Below, in pieces: positions 8,547 to 17,069 of a stretch of DNA of 64,000 nucleotides (positions within the stretch are counted from its first letter, which is position 1; every line of letters starts with the position of its first letter). Made by a program: the position numbers and the translations under genes. The notes beneath the pieces are model-generated. The model had not been told where the DNA came from and did no database searches. It saw only the letters and a list, made by a program, of their open reading frames with translations. This stretch comes from a virus. Location: the IMG/VR virus record IMGVR_UViG_3300023108_001277, positions 1 through 64,000 of that record; one strand, 5' to 3'.

Positions 8547-9277
8547 AGATTACTGAAGTATTAGTAGAACGTGATCAACCAGGCATTATTGCTGGTGAAA
8601 TCTATATTGATATGGATGGCGTTCTTGCTGACTTCTTTGGTGCTTGGGCAGACTTAATGAAAGTTGACAAGTGGTGGAACATTAACAAACATCATGACAT
8701 CGACGATGCACTACAAAAAATTAGAGACACAGATGACTTTTGGCTTAACATACCCTTAACATCAAATGCTAAAAATTTATTAGAACTTATTAAAAAAGTT
8801 AAAGGATCATATAACATTTGCTCAAGTCCTTTACCAGGCGATCCTAATTCAGAACCACACAAACGTGAGTGGATTAAAAAGAATCTTGCGTTTTTTCCAC
8901 CTAAGAACGTTTACATTACACATGAAAAAGCACAATTCGCAGTACAAAAAGACGGTACTCCAAACATCTTAATTGATGACTACGGTGTTAACATTCGCAA
9001 ATGGGAAGCCGCAGGCGGCAAAGGTTTTAAACATAAAGATCACAAGTTTGAAAGAACTGTAAAAAGAGTAATGCAAGGTGAAAGTATAGAAGAAAACTTT
9101 GCAGACGGTAAAAAAAAGGGTAAAAGTCGTCCAGGTCGTGTAAAAAAGTCTGGTGCTAGTTGTAATGGATCAGTCACTGATCTACGTGCTAAGGCTAAAA
9201 AATACAGTGGCGAAAAAGGCAAAATGTATCACTGGTGTGCCAACATGAAGAGTGGACGCCAAAAAAAGGGTAAATAA
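8543..9277 (+). CDS. 5'(3')-deoxyribonucleotidase-like HAD phosphatase with basic Cys-module tail
   Basis: HAD-superfamily phosphatase of 244 residues. Motif I is DMDGV (D23 nucleophile, D25 acid) and motif IV is ILIDDYGVN followed by WEAAGG, as in the NT5C nucleotidase family, which dephosphorylates deoxynucleoside monophosphates. The last 60 residues are a separate basic module (GKSRPGRVKKSGASC, then MYHWCANMKSG) with two cysteines. The N-terminus MKITEVLVE fits the local tag pattern and has an L-x-E position. It starts in ATGA overlap with the preceding gene. Removal of host dNMPs or a salvage role is plausible. Confidence 0.8.
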   Translation: MKITEVLVERDQPGIIAGEIYIDMDGVLADFFGAWADLMKVDKWWNINKHHDIDDALQKIRDTDDFWLNIPLTSNAKNLLELIKKVKGSYNICSSPLPGDPNSEPHKREWIKKNLAFFPPKNVYITHEKAQFAVQKDGTPNILIDDYGVNIRKWEAAGGKGFKHKDHKFERTVKRVMQGESIEENFADGKKKGKSRPGRVKKSGASCNGSVTDLRAKAKKYSGEKGKMYHWCANMKSGRQKKGK

Positions 9278-9281
9278 CAGT

Positions 9282-10037
9282 ATGAAACTAACAGATGTTG
9301 ATAGCACTATTAAATTAGAAGGCAAAGATAAGCCTATTAAACCACGTGATCCTAACGCACAAACAATGCAGGATATACGCCGTAGTGGTGCCGCTGGTGC
9401 TCACAAAGATAAGACTAAAGTTATTCCACGCAAAGAAAAGTATAAAAAAATGGACGAAGCAGATCCAGCAGAACTTGGTTCTATGAACGATAAAATGAAA
9501 GATGTGCTTGGTAAAGTATATCAAGACGATGAAGCAGAAAAACAAGCAGAAATTGATCGTGCTGAAAAAATTAGACAACAGCAGGTAAAAGATTTAGGTC
9601 CTGAAGCAATGGACGATTATATTGCTAAACTAAAATCACATGATTGGACATATCAATACAGTGATGACCATCGTGTGTGGAAAAAAGGACAAGAAGAATC
9701 ACAAGCAATTGGCAGTATGATGAAAATACTAGACCCTGATATGAAAATTTATAAAAAGTACAGTCCTTTCCACGATGAAGAGAAAAATGAAAACACAATT
9801 TTTAACGCACTTAATAAGTTAGACGAAATTGCATCACCTGGTGCTACAAGTGCAGGTAATATTGCAACAGTAGCAAGTCCACATCTTGCTATTGGAGACA
9901 AAAAAACACGTAAAAAATACGGCTCTTTAGTTGGTGCTGTACCTAACCCACCTAAAGCAAAAATGCAAAAACCAACAGATAACGCACTAGATATGAAAGG
10001 TACTTCAATATTTGGTGGTACATTAAAAAGGACATAA
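9282..10037 (+). CDS. lysine-rich hypothetical protein
   Basis: A protein of 251 residues with a high Lys, Asp, Glu and Gln content and no cysteine. I chose the ATG at 9282, just after the preceding stop and with AAGGG upstream; a longer form would overlap the nucleotidase gene. The N-terminus is MKLTDVDST. The C-terminal 70 residues (SPGATSAGNIATV, then KTRKKYGSLVGAVPNPPK) read as a separate module. Likely extended or partly disordered. Unknown function; candidate internal head protein by context. Confidence 0.65.
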   Translation: MKLTDVDSTIKLEGKDKPIKPRDPNAQTMQDIRRSGAAGAHKDKTKVIPRKEKYKKMDEADPAELGSMNDKMKDVLGKVYQDDEAEKQAEIDRAEKIRQQQVKDLGPEAMDDYIAKLKSHDWTYQYSDDHRVWKKGQEESQAIGSMMKILDPDMKIYKKYSPFHDEEKNENTIFNALNKLDEIASPGATSAGNIATVASPHLAIGDKKTRKKYGSLVGAVPNPPKAKMQKPTDNALDMKGTSIFGGTLKRT

Positions 10038-10039
10038 CA

Positions 10040-10588
10040 ATGAGCGACAAATACGACGAACCAGCATCAAATTACGAAGCAGAAATGCTAGATAATCAAA
10101 TTGCTTTTATTAAGTATGCCGCTGATGAAATTCGTGATCACGTACACAGAGGTGGCGTGTTTCCAGAGTGGTTTCAAAACAAATTAAGTGGCGTACATGA
10201 AAAGATCAAAACACTTCATGCATATATGGAAGGTGAACGTCAACAGGAAAAAGAACGTAAGGATATGGTTTCTATGAAAGACCAAGAAGATGATTACTTT
10301 GAAAGTCTTGGATTAAGATTAAAAGAAGCACTTACTCCTCAAGAAATTGATCAAGCACTTTCGCCATACGAAGCAAAACGTAAAGCACTACAAGACATTC
10401 AAGCAGATCCAAATACAGATAAAGATCCGGATCTAAAAAAAGAACTAGCACGTAGAGTAGCACAACTTAAAAAAGAATATCCAAATGAATCAAAAGACGA
10501 TCCATGTTGGAAAGGCTATGAAATGATTGGAATGAAAAAGAAAGGTAAAAAAGAAGTACCTAACTGCGTTCCAAAAAAGAAAAAGTAA
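10040..10588 (+). CDS. hypothetical protein with C-terminal paired-Cys module
   Basis: A protein of 182 residues. The N-terminal half is helical (IAFIKYAADEIRDHV, then GVFPEWFQNKLSG), a charged helix follows, and the last 35 residues form the module DPCWKGYEMIGMKKKGKKEVPNC with two cysteines and a poly-Lys end. The stop TAA overlaps the next ATG. No enzymatic motif. Confidence 0.7.
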   Translation: MSDKYDEPASNYEAEMLDNQIAFIKYAADEIRDHVHRGGVFPEWFQNKLSGVHEKIKTLHAYMEGERQQEKERKDMVSMKDQEDDYFESLGLRLKEALTPQEIDQALSPYEAKRKALQDIQADPNTDKDPDLKKELARRVAQLKKEYPNESKDDPCWKGYEMIGMKKKGKKEVPNCVPKKKK

Positions 10589-10743
10589 TGAGATATTATG
10601 AAATTTACAGTGAGGCCTGGAGTAAGAAATATAAAAAAGCAATCAACTGCAATAATCCAAAAGGGTTTTCTCAAAAGGCGCATTGTGCAGGACGTAAAGC
10701 AAGACAAGCAGGAAACAAAACAAAATCAAAATCGGTGAACTAA
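10588..10743 (+). CDS. 51-residue stand-alone paired-Cys basic module
   Basis: A short gene starting in TAATG overlap with the preceding stop and ending 1 base before the next ATG. The product is a tag-like start (MRYYEIYSEA) followed by CNNPKGFSQKAHCAGRKAR, a two-cysteine basic module that I recognise as recurring in marine phage proteins. Perfect packing between its neighbours supports it as real. It is the free-standing counterpart of the modules at the C-termini of nearby genes. Function unknown; nucleic-acid or metal binding is possible. Confidence 0.75.
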   Translation: MRYYEIYSEAWSKKYKKAINCNNPKGFSQKAHCAGRKARQAGNKTKSKSVN

Positions 10744-10744
10744 T

Positions 10745-11395
10745 ATGGACTTTAATAAAATACTAAACAAATTTAACGATCTTGGAATTGAAGCAAAACC
10801 TCTTGTTCCTGATGCACCTGATGCAGGTAAAGCAACAGAACAAACAACTGCTTCAGCAGATAACCCACAAGCACACGCTCGTATGATTGAGCAACAACTT
10901 AGAGGCAAACATATTCCAGGCGTTAGTGACGTAAGTTCAAACGATATTGCCGCACTTGCAGGTGTAAACAAATCTACACAAAGACCACAACCTGCTAATC
11001 CTAATCCAAATTCAATGTATACAAAACCGGTATCAGAACCCGTTGTACAACCTACACAATCTTATACTAGTGATATTGAAACAAGACTAGATAGTATTGA
11101 AAGAAAACTAGAAAGCATTTTTGAATCAATGCAAAAAGAAGGCGATTTAAAAATGAAAAGAGGATCGTCAGCAGAAATACTAGCACACGCGATGTATGAC
11201 CTTGTAATTCAATCACAGGATAATCCTAAGATTATTGATAAGATCCAACAAATTTATAAAATGGCAACTAACACAGATGTAATATACGATAAAAAAGGTG
11301 ATACATTTACATTTCGTAAAAATCAACAGCCAGAAAAGAAAGCAGAATCTTCGTTATTTAAAGAGTACTTAGATTTTGTTGAAAAGGATGTATAA
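10745..11395 (+). CDS. hypothetical protein with central coiled coil
   Basis: A protein of 216 residues. The N-terminus MDFNKILNKF matches that of the gene at 4208. A Pro/Thr/Asn-rich linker leads to a coiled-coil stretch (IETRLDSIERKLESIFESM), then a helical domain ending in SLFKEYLDFVE. It is in TAATG overlap with the next gene. Candidate structural or scaffold-type protein by composition; no known family. Confidence 0.65.
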   Translation: MDFNKILNKFNDLGIEAKPLVPDAPDAGKATEQTTASADNPQAHARMIEQQLRGKHIPGVSDVSSNDIAALAGVNKSTQRPQPANPNPNSMYTKPVSEPVVQPTQSYTSDIETRLDSIERKLESIFESMQKEGDLKMKRGSSAEILAHAMYDLVIQSQDNPKIIDKIQQIYKMATNTDVIYDKKGDTFTFRKNQQPEKKAESSLFKEYLDFVEKDV

Positions 11396-11874
11396 TGAGA
11401 TTTAAAGAGTTTGATCAAAAAAATTATGCTTGGGGTGATGTAAAAGGTTCATTAGATAAACAGTTTGGTCACAATAAAGATACTAAGACGCAAACAACAG
11501 GACAACAAACTTCACAAATTCTTGCAAGATTAAAAAAATGGATTGCTGGTGCAAAAGCCGCACTTACTTCTGAAAATGATCAAGCAACACAACAGCAAGT
11601 TGATCAGTTAAAACAAACACAAAAAGATTTTGAACAAGGTAAACTACCACCAGACCAAGCAATGGAAAAGTTTATAGGCATATTAGAAAAAATAGGTCCT
11701 GTAGATAAGTTAGGCAAAGCAATAGATATGTTCTTGCCAATGCTTAAAGGTATGCAGGGTATGTCACAAAAACCAACAGAAGAACGTGATTTACAAAACA
11801 CCATTGATGCACTAGAAAGATTCCGTCAGAAATTAATGCCCAACCCAAGTCAAACACCGGGTATAAACGTCTAG
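11395..11874 (+). CDS. Gln/Lys-rich helical protein
   Basis: A helical protein of 159 residues rich in Gln and Lys, starting MRFKEFDQK in keeping with the tag pattern of its neighbours. It has a long amphipathic helix (TQQQVDQLKQTQKDFEQG) and no cysteine. It is last in the tag-bearing run 4208-11874. Scaffold-like composition, function unknown. Confidence 0.65.
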   Translation: MRFKEFDQKNYAWGDVKGSLDKQFGHNKDTKTQTTGQQTSQILARLKKWIAGAKAALTSENDQATQQQVDQLKQTQKDFEQGKLPPDQAMEKFIGILEKIGPVDKLGKAIDMFLPMLKGMQGMSQKPTEERDLQNTIDALERFRQKLMPNPSQTPGINV

Positions 11875-11920
11875 TAGTAATACTAAATATTCAAAAGAAA
11901 CACAACCCTAAGAGGATTAT

Positions 11921-12595
11921 ATGGCCTTTTTAGTACATAACCTACCGCCTATCGAAGTATATGTAAAAAAAGAATACCTATACGATCATCAAAAAGGCCA
12001 CGGCGAACTAACTCCAGGTATATGGATTAGTATTAGAAGCATTGAAAGTAAAGCATTATACTTTGAAACACTACTAACAGAGTACGGTGCTCTTTATGAC
12101 AAACTACCTATAAGTGCATTTGTGTGGAAAGAAGATTATGACAAAGATAATCAACTACCATTAGATACTTTACAAATATGGGATTGTTTTGACTATGATA
12201 TTACAGTAATTAAAAAACCTATGTTATGTGACTGCGAATTTTTTGGAAAAGACAAACAGATGCATAAAGGCGAATATTTGTTTACCTTAGATACTTGCCA
12301 TCCAGACAACAATAGATTAAACGTTAATTTTTCAGAACACGACCCAGAACATAAAACGTTTAATGTCATTAAATTAGATAACGGACAATTTGCGGCACAG
12401 CCAAACAATAGAATTATTTGGACAGATCAAAGTTTGGTCACAAACGATAGATTAATACCAGACTTTAAAGTTTGTACACAAAATTACACAGTAGAGAACA
12501 CACCAAAGTGGAGTGTAGGACATACTGATGAATGGCAGTACAAAACGGACGAAGAAAAAGCCACAAACAACGATAATTCATTGACAAGTGAATAA
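11921..12595 (+). CDS. conserved phage protein, unknown function
   Basis: A protein of 224 residues with a good AGAGG site. It is rich in aromatic and acidic residues, with a CDCEFFGKD stretch near residue 100 and a polar tail. It looks like a compact beta-rich globular protein. Its last codons contain the -35 element of the next promoter. I do not recognise the family. Confidence 0.7.
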   Translation: MAFLVHNLPPIEVYVKKEYLYDHQKGHGELTPGIWISIRSIESKALYFETLLTEYGALYDKLPISAFVWKEDYDKDNQLPLDTLQIWDCFDYDITVIKKPMLCDCEFFGKDKQMHKGEYLFTLDTCHPDNNRLNVNFSEHDPEHKTFNVIKLDNGQFAAQPNNRIIWTDQSLVTNDRLIPDFKVCTQNYTVENTPKWSVGHTDEWQYKTDEEKATNNDNSLTSE

Positions 12596-12609
12596 ATTTC
12601 TTATATAAT
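12581..12609 (+). promoter_or_regulatory. consensus host-type promoter
   Basis: TTGACA at 12581-12586 and TATAAT at 12604-12609 with a 17 bp spacer: a perfect match. It overlaps the end of the preceding gene and drives the DsbA-like gene at 12635. Confidence 0.85.
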
Positions 12610-12634
12610 ATTAAAATTAACAAAGGAGGAACCT

Positions 12635-12895
12635 ATGAGTTCAAAAGTATTTGGCCCTGAAGAAAAGGCCAAACTAATGCAAGTCATTAACGACGGAGTC
12701 AATGTTAAACAAGAAGTTCAAGATCTTACTGAAGGTCTAAGAGATACTGTAAAAGCAGTAGCAGAAGAACTTGATGTTAAACCTGCATTAATTAACAAAG
12801 CAATTGGTATTGCACATAAAGCAAATTGGCAAGAAGTCTACAGCGACTTTGACGATCTAGAATCTATCATTACTATTACTGGCAGAGACAAGTAA
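12635..12895 (+). CDS. dsbA: DsbA-like double-stranded DNA-binding protein
   Basis: A helical protein of 86 residues. Its length, its charge pattern and the segment AEELDVKPALINKAIGIAHK resemble the small DsbA protein of T4-type phages, which binds double-stranded DNA at late promoters. A strong AAGGAGG site and a perfect host-type promoter precede it, so it is probably made early and abundantly. It is coupled by TAATG to a membrane protein gene. The assignment rests on pattern similarity. Confidence 0.6.
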   Translation: MSSKVFGPEEKAKLMQVINDGVNVKQEVQDLTEGLRDTVKAVAEELDVKPALINKAIGIAHKANWQEVYSDFDDLESIITITGRDK

Positions 12896-13176
12896 TGAAG
12901 CGAGTCAAAGATTTTTGGCTCGAAAGTTATCATAGTGATCGCATAGCATTCTACTTTGAACTTTTAAGTTTTATTTTTACCGTAGGAGCAAGCCTTACAC
13001 TTGCATTTACGGCAGACGCTCCGGATATGCGTTATGTGTATCCTGGGTTTTTTATAGGTTCTCTAACGGCAATCTATGCTTATTATAGACGTAGGATTGC
13101 ATGGCCAGTTTTACTGACATCTTACTTTGCTGTTGTTAATGTTTTTGGATTTGGAGTAGCAACAGGGTGGTGGTAA
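12895..13176 (+). CDS. three-helix membrane protein, copy 1
   Basis: A protein of 93 residues with hydrophobic segments near residues 21-42, 50-66 and 72-92. It starts with a polar FWLESYHSDRIAFYFE stretch and ends VFGFGVATGWW. It is clearly paralogous to the gene at 13360: same order, same TADAP loop, same FGFG-x3-GWW end. Inner-membrane location is predicted. The role is unknown. Confidence 0.75.
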   Translation: MKRVKDFWLESYHSDRIAFYFELLSFIFTVGASLTLAFTADAPDMRYVYPGFFIGSLTAIYAYYRRRIAWPVLLTSYFAVVNVFGFGVATGWW

Positions 13177-13177
13177 A

Positions 13178-13363
13178 ATGGTTTGGATGTTATTATATAT
13201 CATTATTGAATTAGATACAGTTAATGTAGGACAAATGGGAATGTTCAAAACAATGGCAGAATGTTTTGAAGCACGTGATGAACTAGTATTAGCAGTTGGC
13301 AAGGATGGATATTTTCCAACTAATCAACAAGCAATATGTATTAAAAGTGATAAAACAATATGA
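13178..13363 (+). CDS. small protein with N-terminal hydrophobic helix and two cysteines
   Basis: A protein of 61 residues: a short hydrophobic start (WMLLYIII), then a soluble part with Cys at about 29 and 54 (MAECFEARDEL, QAICIKS), a pattern typical of tiny exported proteins with one disulfide. It lies between the two paralogous membrane proteins and overlaps the second by ATGA. It may act with them in the envelope (inference). Confidence 0.65.
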   Translation: MVWMLLYIIIELDTVNVGQMGMFKTMAECFEARDELVLAVGKDGYFPTNQQAICIKSDKTI

Positions 13364-13650
13364 GTATATGGGAAAAAGTAAAGCAGTTTTGGATTAGAAG
13401 TTATACTTCTGATAAGACAGCATTTTATTACGAAACAATCGCAAGTATTTGCGTATTCACATCAATGACTTGGATCAGCGTCACAGCAGATGCTCCGCCA
13501 ATGCATTTGATTTATCCTGTAAGTTTTACAGGTGCAGTGTTTAGTATTGTTGCGTTTGTAAGACGACAAGTAGGCTGGCCGCTTGTAATGACAAGTTATT
13601 TTGCCTGCTTACACGTATTTGGTTTTGGTAGAGCAATGGGTTGGTGGTAA
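13360..13650 (+). CDS. three-helix membrane protein, copy 2
   Basis: A 96-residue paralogue of the gene at 12895, with the same opening (KQFWIRSYTSDKTAFYYE), three hydrophobic segments, TADAPPM loop and FGFGRAMGWW end. Divergence between the copies is large, so the duplication is old. The stop overlaps the next start (TAATG). Unknown function in the host membrane. Confidence 0.75.
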   Translation: MSIWEKVKQFWIRSYTSDKTAFYYETIASICVFTSMTWISVTADAPPMHLIYPVSFTGAVFSIVAFVRRQVGWPLVMTSYFACLHVFGFGRAMGWW

Positions 13651-13973
13651 TGATTTATTACGTTGATATTGACGGTACTATTTGCGATCAAGAACTAGGC
13701 AGACATTACAGTTTATCAAAACCTTATAAAGAAAGAATAGAACATTTTAATAAACTGTTTGATGAAGGACACGAAATTCATTATTGGACAGCAAGGGGAA
13801 TGGCAACTGGTGTTGATCATTCTGAACTTACTATCAAACAACTAAAAGATTGGGGTGCAAAGTACACAAGTGTTAATTTTAAGAAACCAGTGTATGATTT
13901 TTGGATTGATGATAAAGGCCAAAATGCAGAAATGTATTTTGAGCAAATAGAACTTGACAAAGAATGGAAGTAA
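13650..13973 (+). CDS. HAD-like phosphatase
   Basis: A protein of 107 residues starting at the ATG that overlaps the preceding TAA. The N-terminal DIDGT motif (D6 and D8) and the C-terminal FWIDDKGQNAE fit the HAD phosphatase core with little or no cap, as in polynucleotide-phosphatase-like and other minimal HAD proteins. HYWTARG matches motif II. The substrate is unknown. Its end carries the promoter for the next gene. Confidence 0.75.
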   Translation: MIYYVDIDGTICDQELGRHYSLSKPYKERIEHFNKLFDEGHEIHYWTARGMATGVDHSELTIKQLKDWGAKYTSVNFKKPVYDFWIDDKGQNAEMYFEQIELDKEWK

Positions 13974-13982
13974 TGTTATATT
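13954..13982 (+). promoter_or_regulatory. host-type promoter
   Basis: TTGACA at 13954-13959 and TATATT at 13977-13982, spacer 17 bp. The -35 element lies in the end of the HAD gene; the promoter points to the gene at 14003. Confidence 0.7.
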
Positions 13983-14002
13983 GTTATTAACTAAGGAGTT
14001 AT

Positions 14003-14272
14003 ATGGCAATAGACATTAGAAGGAACTACGAAGGTAAAGATGGCCCCTCTAAAGAAGAACAGCAAGAAAAATTAGATAAGTTAATGCAAGAATTTCTTGC
14101 TAAAGGCGGTAAAATACAAAAGTTAGAACCCGGTGCGGCACAAGGTGCTGGTGGATTAGATAGAAGACCACACTGGACTGATGCAGAGTTAAAAGAAAGA
14201 TATAGAAAAGAAAACGGAATACCTGATCCAGAAAAAAAGAAAAAAGGCAGAAAAAAACGCAAGGCAAAGTAG
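14003..14272 (+). CDS. small basic protein
   Basis: An 89-residue protein with a charged N-terminal helix, a glycine-rich middle (GAAQGAGG), an HWTDAELKERY helix and a strongly basic tail (KKKKGRKKRKAK). A consensus-like promoter and TAAGGAG site precede it. The tail suggests nucleic-acid binding; nothing more specific can be said. Confidence 0.65.
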   Translation: MAIDIRRNYEGKDGPSKEEQQEKLDKLMQEFLAKGGKIQKLEPGAAQGAGGLDRRPHWTDAELKERYRKENGIPDPEKKKKGRKKRKAK

Positions 14273-14275
14273 TAC

Positions 14276-14283
14276 GATAAATA
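14276..14283 (+). promoter_or_regulatory. T4-late-like promoter element (GATAAATA)
   Basis: Seven of 8 positions match TATAAATA. It lies in the 86-base leader before the DNA polymerase gene. The leader also contains scattered short repeats but no clear stable hairpin. Late expression of polymerase would be unusual, so this may be fortuitous. Confidence 0.35.
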
Positions 14284-14358
14284 CTACGATGAAGGTACAG
14301 TTGGCCATAAGCAACATAATTTGGTATTGTCAGCCGAAAGTGACAAACAGGAGAATAA

Positions 14359-17031
14359 ATGAGTTATGTAGATGCTCTGTGGGACAGAGACAAAGATATT
14401 ATCAAAGTCGTTGAACGTAATAAAAACGGCGAAAGAGATTTCCGAGAATATCCAGCAAGATATCAATTCTATTATAAAGATCCTCGTGGTAAGCACAAGT
14501 CTACTATGGGCGATACAGTTAGTAGAGTAGTATGTAAAAGTTGGAAAGACTTCCTTAAAGAACAAAAAATTAACAAACATCGCGGACTATTTGAAGCAGA
14601 TGTTAATCCTGTATATCGATTGCTTGAAGAAAATTATTTAGGTATCGATGCTCCAACACTACACGTTGCGTTTTTCGATATTGAGGTTGACTTTGATCCT
14701 GAACGTGGTTATAGTTCACCTGAAGATCCATTTACAGCCATTACAGCAATTACAGTACACTTACAATGGTTGAATAGTCTTATTACATTAGCACTTCCTC
14801 CAAAAGGTATGAGCATGGAAGATGCTAAATTTGCTGTAAAAGATTTTGATAATACACACTTGTTTGAAAGTGAAGCAGAAATGCTTGACACGTTCTTAGA
14901 CTTAATACAAGACGCAGATATCTTAAGTGGTTGGAACAGTGAAGGTTATGATATTCCTTACACAGTTAACCGTATTACTCGTGTACTTTCAAAAGAAGAT
15001 ACAAAGCGATTTTGCTTGTGGGATCAATATCCAAAGAAAAGAACTTATGAAAAGTTTGGCCGTGAGCAAGAAACATACGACCTTGTAGGAAGACAACACT
15101 TAGATAGTTTAGAATTATATCGTAAGTACACATACGAAGAACGCCACACATATCGACTAGATGCTATTGGTGAAATGGAAGTAGGCGAACGTAAAACTGT
15201 TTACGAAGGCACACTTGATCAGTTATACAACAATGACTTTAAAACATTCATCGAATATAACAGGCAAGACGTTGCACTACTTGATAAACTTGACAAAAAG
15301 TTAAAGTTTATTGATCTTGCAAACGAACTTGCACACGCAAACACTGTATTGTTGCCAACAACAATGGGTGCTGTTGCTGTGACAGAACAAGCAATTATTA
15401 ACGAAGCACACCATAGAGGTTTTGTTGTTCCTAATAGAGTACACAGAGAGCCAGGTTCAGAGCCTGCGGCTGGTGCGTATGTTGCATATCCTAAAAAAGG
15501 ATTGCACGATTGGATCGGCTCAATGGACTTGAACTCACTGTATCCATCTGTTATTAGATCACTTAATATGGATCCAGCAACTGTTGTAGGACAACTGAAG
15601 CCAGAATATACTGAAGAAATGGTACGTAATGAAATGACTCTTAAGAAAAAGTCATTTGCGTCAGCGTGGGAAGGTCGCTTTGGAAGTCTTGAATATGAGT
15701 TTGTCATGGAAGAACGTAAAGACAAACAAATTACTGTTGTATGGGAAAACGGTGAAGAAGATGTAATGAGTGCGGCAGAAGTTTATAGATTAATATTTGA
15801 AAGTAATCAGCCGTGGATGTTAAGTGCTAACGGTACTATCTTTACTACAGAATATGATGGTATTATTCCAGGACTGTTAAAGCGTTGGTATGCAGAACGT
15901 AAAGAAATGCAGGCAAAGAAACGCCAAGCACAAGAAGCAGGAAATAAAGTTGAAGAAGCATTTTGGGATAAACGACAATTGGTTAAGAAGATTAATCTTA
16001 ACTCTCTTTATGGTGCTATTCTTAATCCTGGTTGTCGCTTTTTTGATCCACGTATTGGGCAGAGTACTACACTAACAGGTAGAGCCATTGTTAAACATAT
16101 GTCATCAAGAGTTAATGAAATTATTACAGGTGATTACGATCACGTAGGCAAAGCAATTATTTACGGTGATACTGACTCTTGTTATTTTAGTGCTTACACA
16201 AGTTTACGTCCTGAAATTGAAAAAGGCGATATTCCGTGGGATAAAGATAGTATCATTGCACTATATGATCAAATTTGTGACGAAGCAAACAAATCGTTTC
16301 CACAGTTTATGAGTGATGCGTTTCATTGTCCTAAACCAAGAAGCACAGGTGTTATTGCCGCTGGTAGAGAAGTTGTTGGTGAAAAAGGATTATTCATCAC
16401 AAAGAAACGTTATGCAATTCTTATCTATGATAATGAAGGTGCAAGAATGGACGTTGACGGTAAACCAGGTAAAGTAAAAGCAATGGGTCTTGATCTTAAA
16501 CGTAGTGATACTCCTGTGTTTATGCAGGACTTTTTAAGTGAGATATTATTGGCTGTGCTAACTGGTGCCCAAGAACCAGAAATTCTTGATAAAATTACAG
16601 ACTTCCGCACACAATTTAAAGCAAGACCTGGTTGGGAAAAGGGTTCTCCAAAACGTGCAAACAACATCACAGACTATCTTGCTAAAGAAAGAAAATTTGG
16701 TAAAGTTAATATGCCTGGTCACGTAAGAGCAAGTATTAACTGGAACAAACTAAAGGAGATGAACGGTGACAACTATTCAATGAATATCGTTGATGGTATG
16801 AAAGTTATCGTTTGTAAACTAAAGAACAATCCAATGGGATATACCTCGGTTGCATATCCTACAGACGAACTAAGAATACCACCCTGGTTTCAAGAACTTC
16901 CGTTTAACGATGACGAAATGGAATCAGTTATTATTGATAACAAACTAGGCAACTTGTTAGGCGTTTTGGATTGGGATATTAAATCAACCGAACAGAAGAA
17001 TACATTCAACAATTTATTTGACTTTGAATGA
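14359..17031 (+). CDS. 43: family B DNA polymerase (T4 gp43 type)
   Basis: Replicative DNA polymerase of 890 residues, close to T4 gp43 (898). The exonuclease motif I is FFDIEVDF (about residue 103). The exonuclease domain also holds GWNSEGYDIPY (Exo II region) and FIEYNRQDVALLDKL (Exo III). Polymerase motifs follow: DLNSLYPSVI (motif A, about 391), KKINLNSLYG (motif B, about 543) and YGDTDS (motif C, about 602). It is a single uninterrupted gene with no intein or split. A GGAG site precedes it. Its 3' end carries the promoter of the clamp gene. Confidence 0.97.
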   Translation: MSYVDALWDRDKDIIKVVERNKNGERDFREYPARYQFYYKDPRGKHKSTMGDTVSRVVCKSWKDFLKEQKINKHRGLFEADVNPVYRLLEENYLGIDAPTLHVAFFDIEVDFDPERGYSSPEDPFTAITAITVHLQWLNSLITLALPPKGMSMEDAKFAVKDFDNTHLFESEAEMLDTFLDLIQDADILSGWNSEGYDIPYTVNRITRVLSKEDTKRFCLWDQYPKKRTYEKFGREQETYDLVGRQHLDSLELYRKYTYEERHTYRLDAIGEMEVGERKTVYEGTLDQLYNNDFKTFIEYNRQDVALLDKLDKKLKFIDLANELAHANTVLLPTTMGAVAVTEQAIINEAHHRGFVVPNRVHREPGSEPAAGAYVAYPKKGLHDWIGSMDLNSLYPSVIRSLNMDPATVVGQLKPEYTEEMVRNEMTLKKKSFASAWEGRFGSLEYEFVMEERKDKQITVVWENGEEDVMSAAEVYRLIFESNQPWMLSANGTIFTTEYDGIIPGLLKRWYAERKEMQAKKRQAQEAGNKVEEAFWDKRQLVKKINLNSLYGAILNPGCRFFDPRIGQSTTLTGRAIVKHMSSRVNEIITGDYDHVGKAIIYGDTDSCYFSAYTSLRPEIEKGDIPWDKDSIIALYDQICDEANKSFPQFMSDAFHCPKPRSTGVIAAGREVVGEKGLFITKKRYAILIYDNEGARMDVDGKPGKVKAMGLDLKRSDTPVFMQDFLSEILLAVLTGAQEPEILDKITDFRTQFKARPGWEKGSPKRANNITDYLAKERKFGKVNMPGHVRASINWNKLKEMNGDNYSMNIVDGMKVIVCKLKNNPMGYTSVAYPTDELRIPPWFQELPFNDDEMESVIIDNKLGNLLGVLDWDIKSTEQKNTFNNLFDFE

Positions 17032-17046
17032 TTTTTTAAGTATAAT
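17018..17046 (+). promoter_or_regulatory. host-type promoter
   Basis: TTGACT at 17018-17023 and TATAAT at 17041-17046, spacer 17 bp. It overlaps the end of the polymerase gene and reads into the sliding clamp gene. Confidence 0.75.
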
Positions 17047-17069
17047 ATGTATAAGGAACGGAGAAAAAC

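Noticed and set aside
15219-15725. 168-residue frame antisense to DNA polymerase
   Set aside because: It lies opposite conserved polymerase motifs and has no ribosome site or protein-like pattern; a shadow of the real gene.
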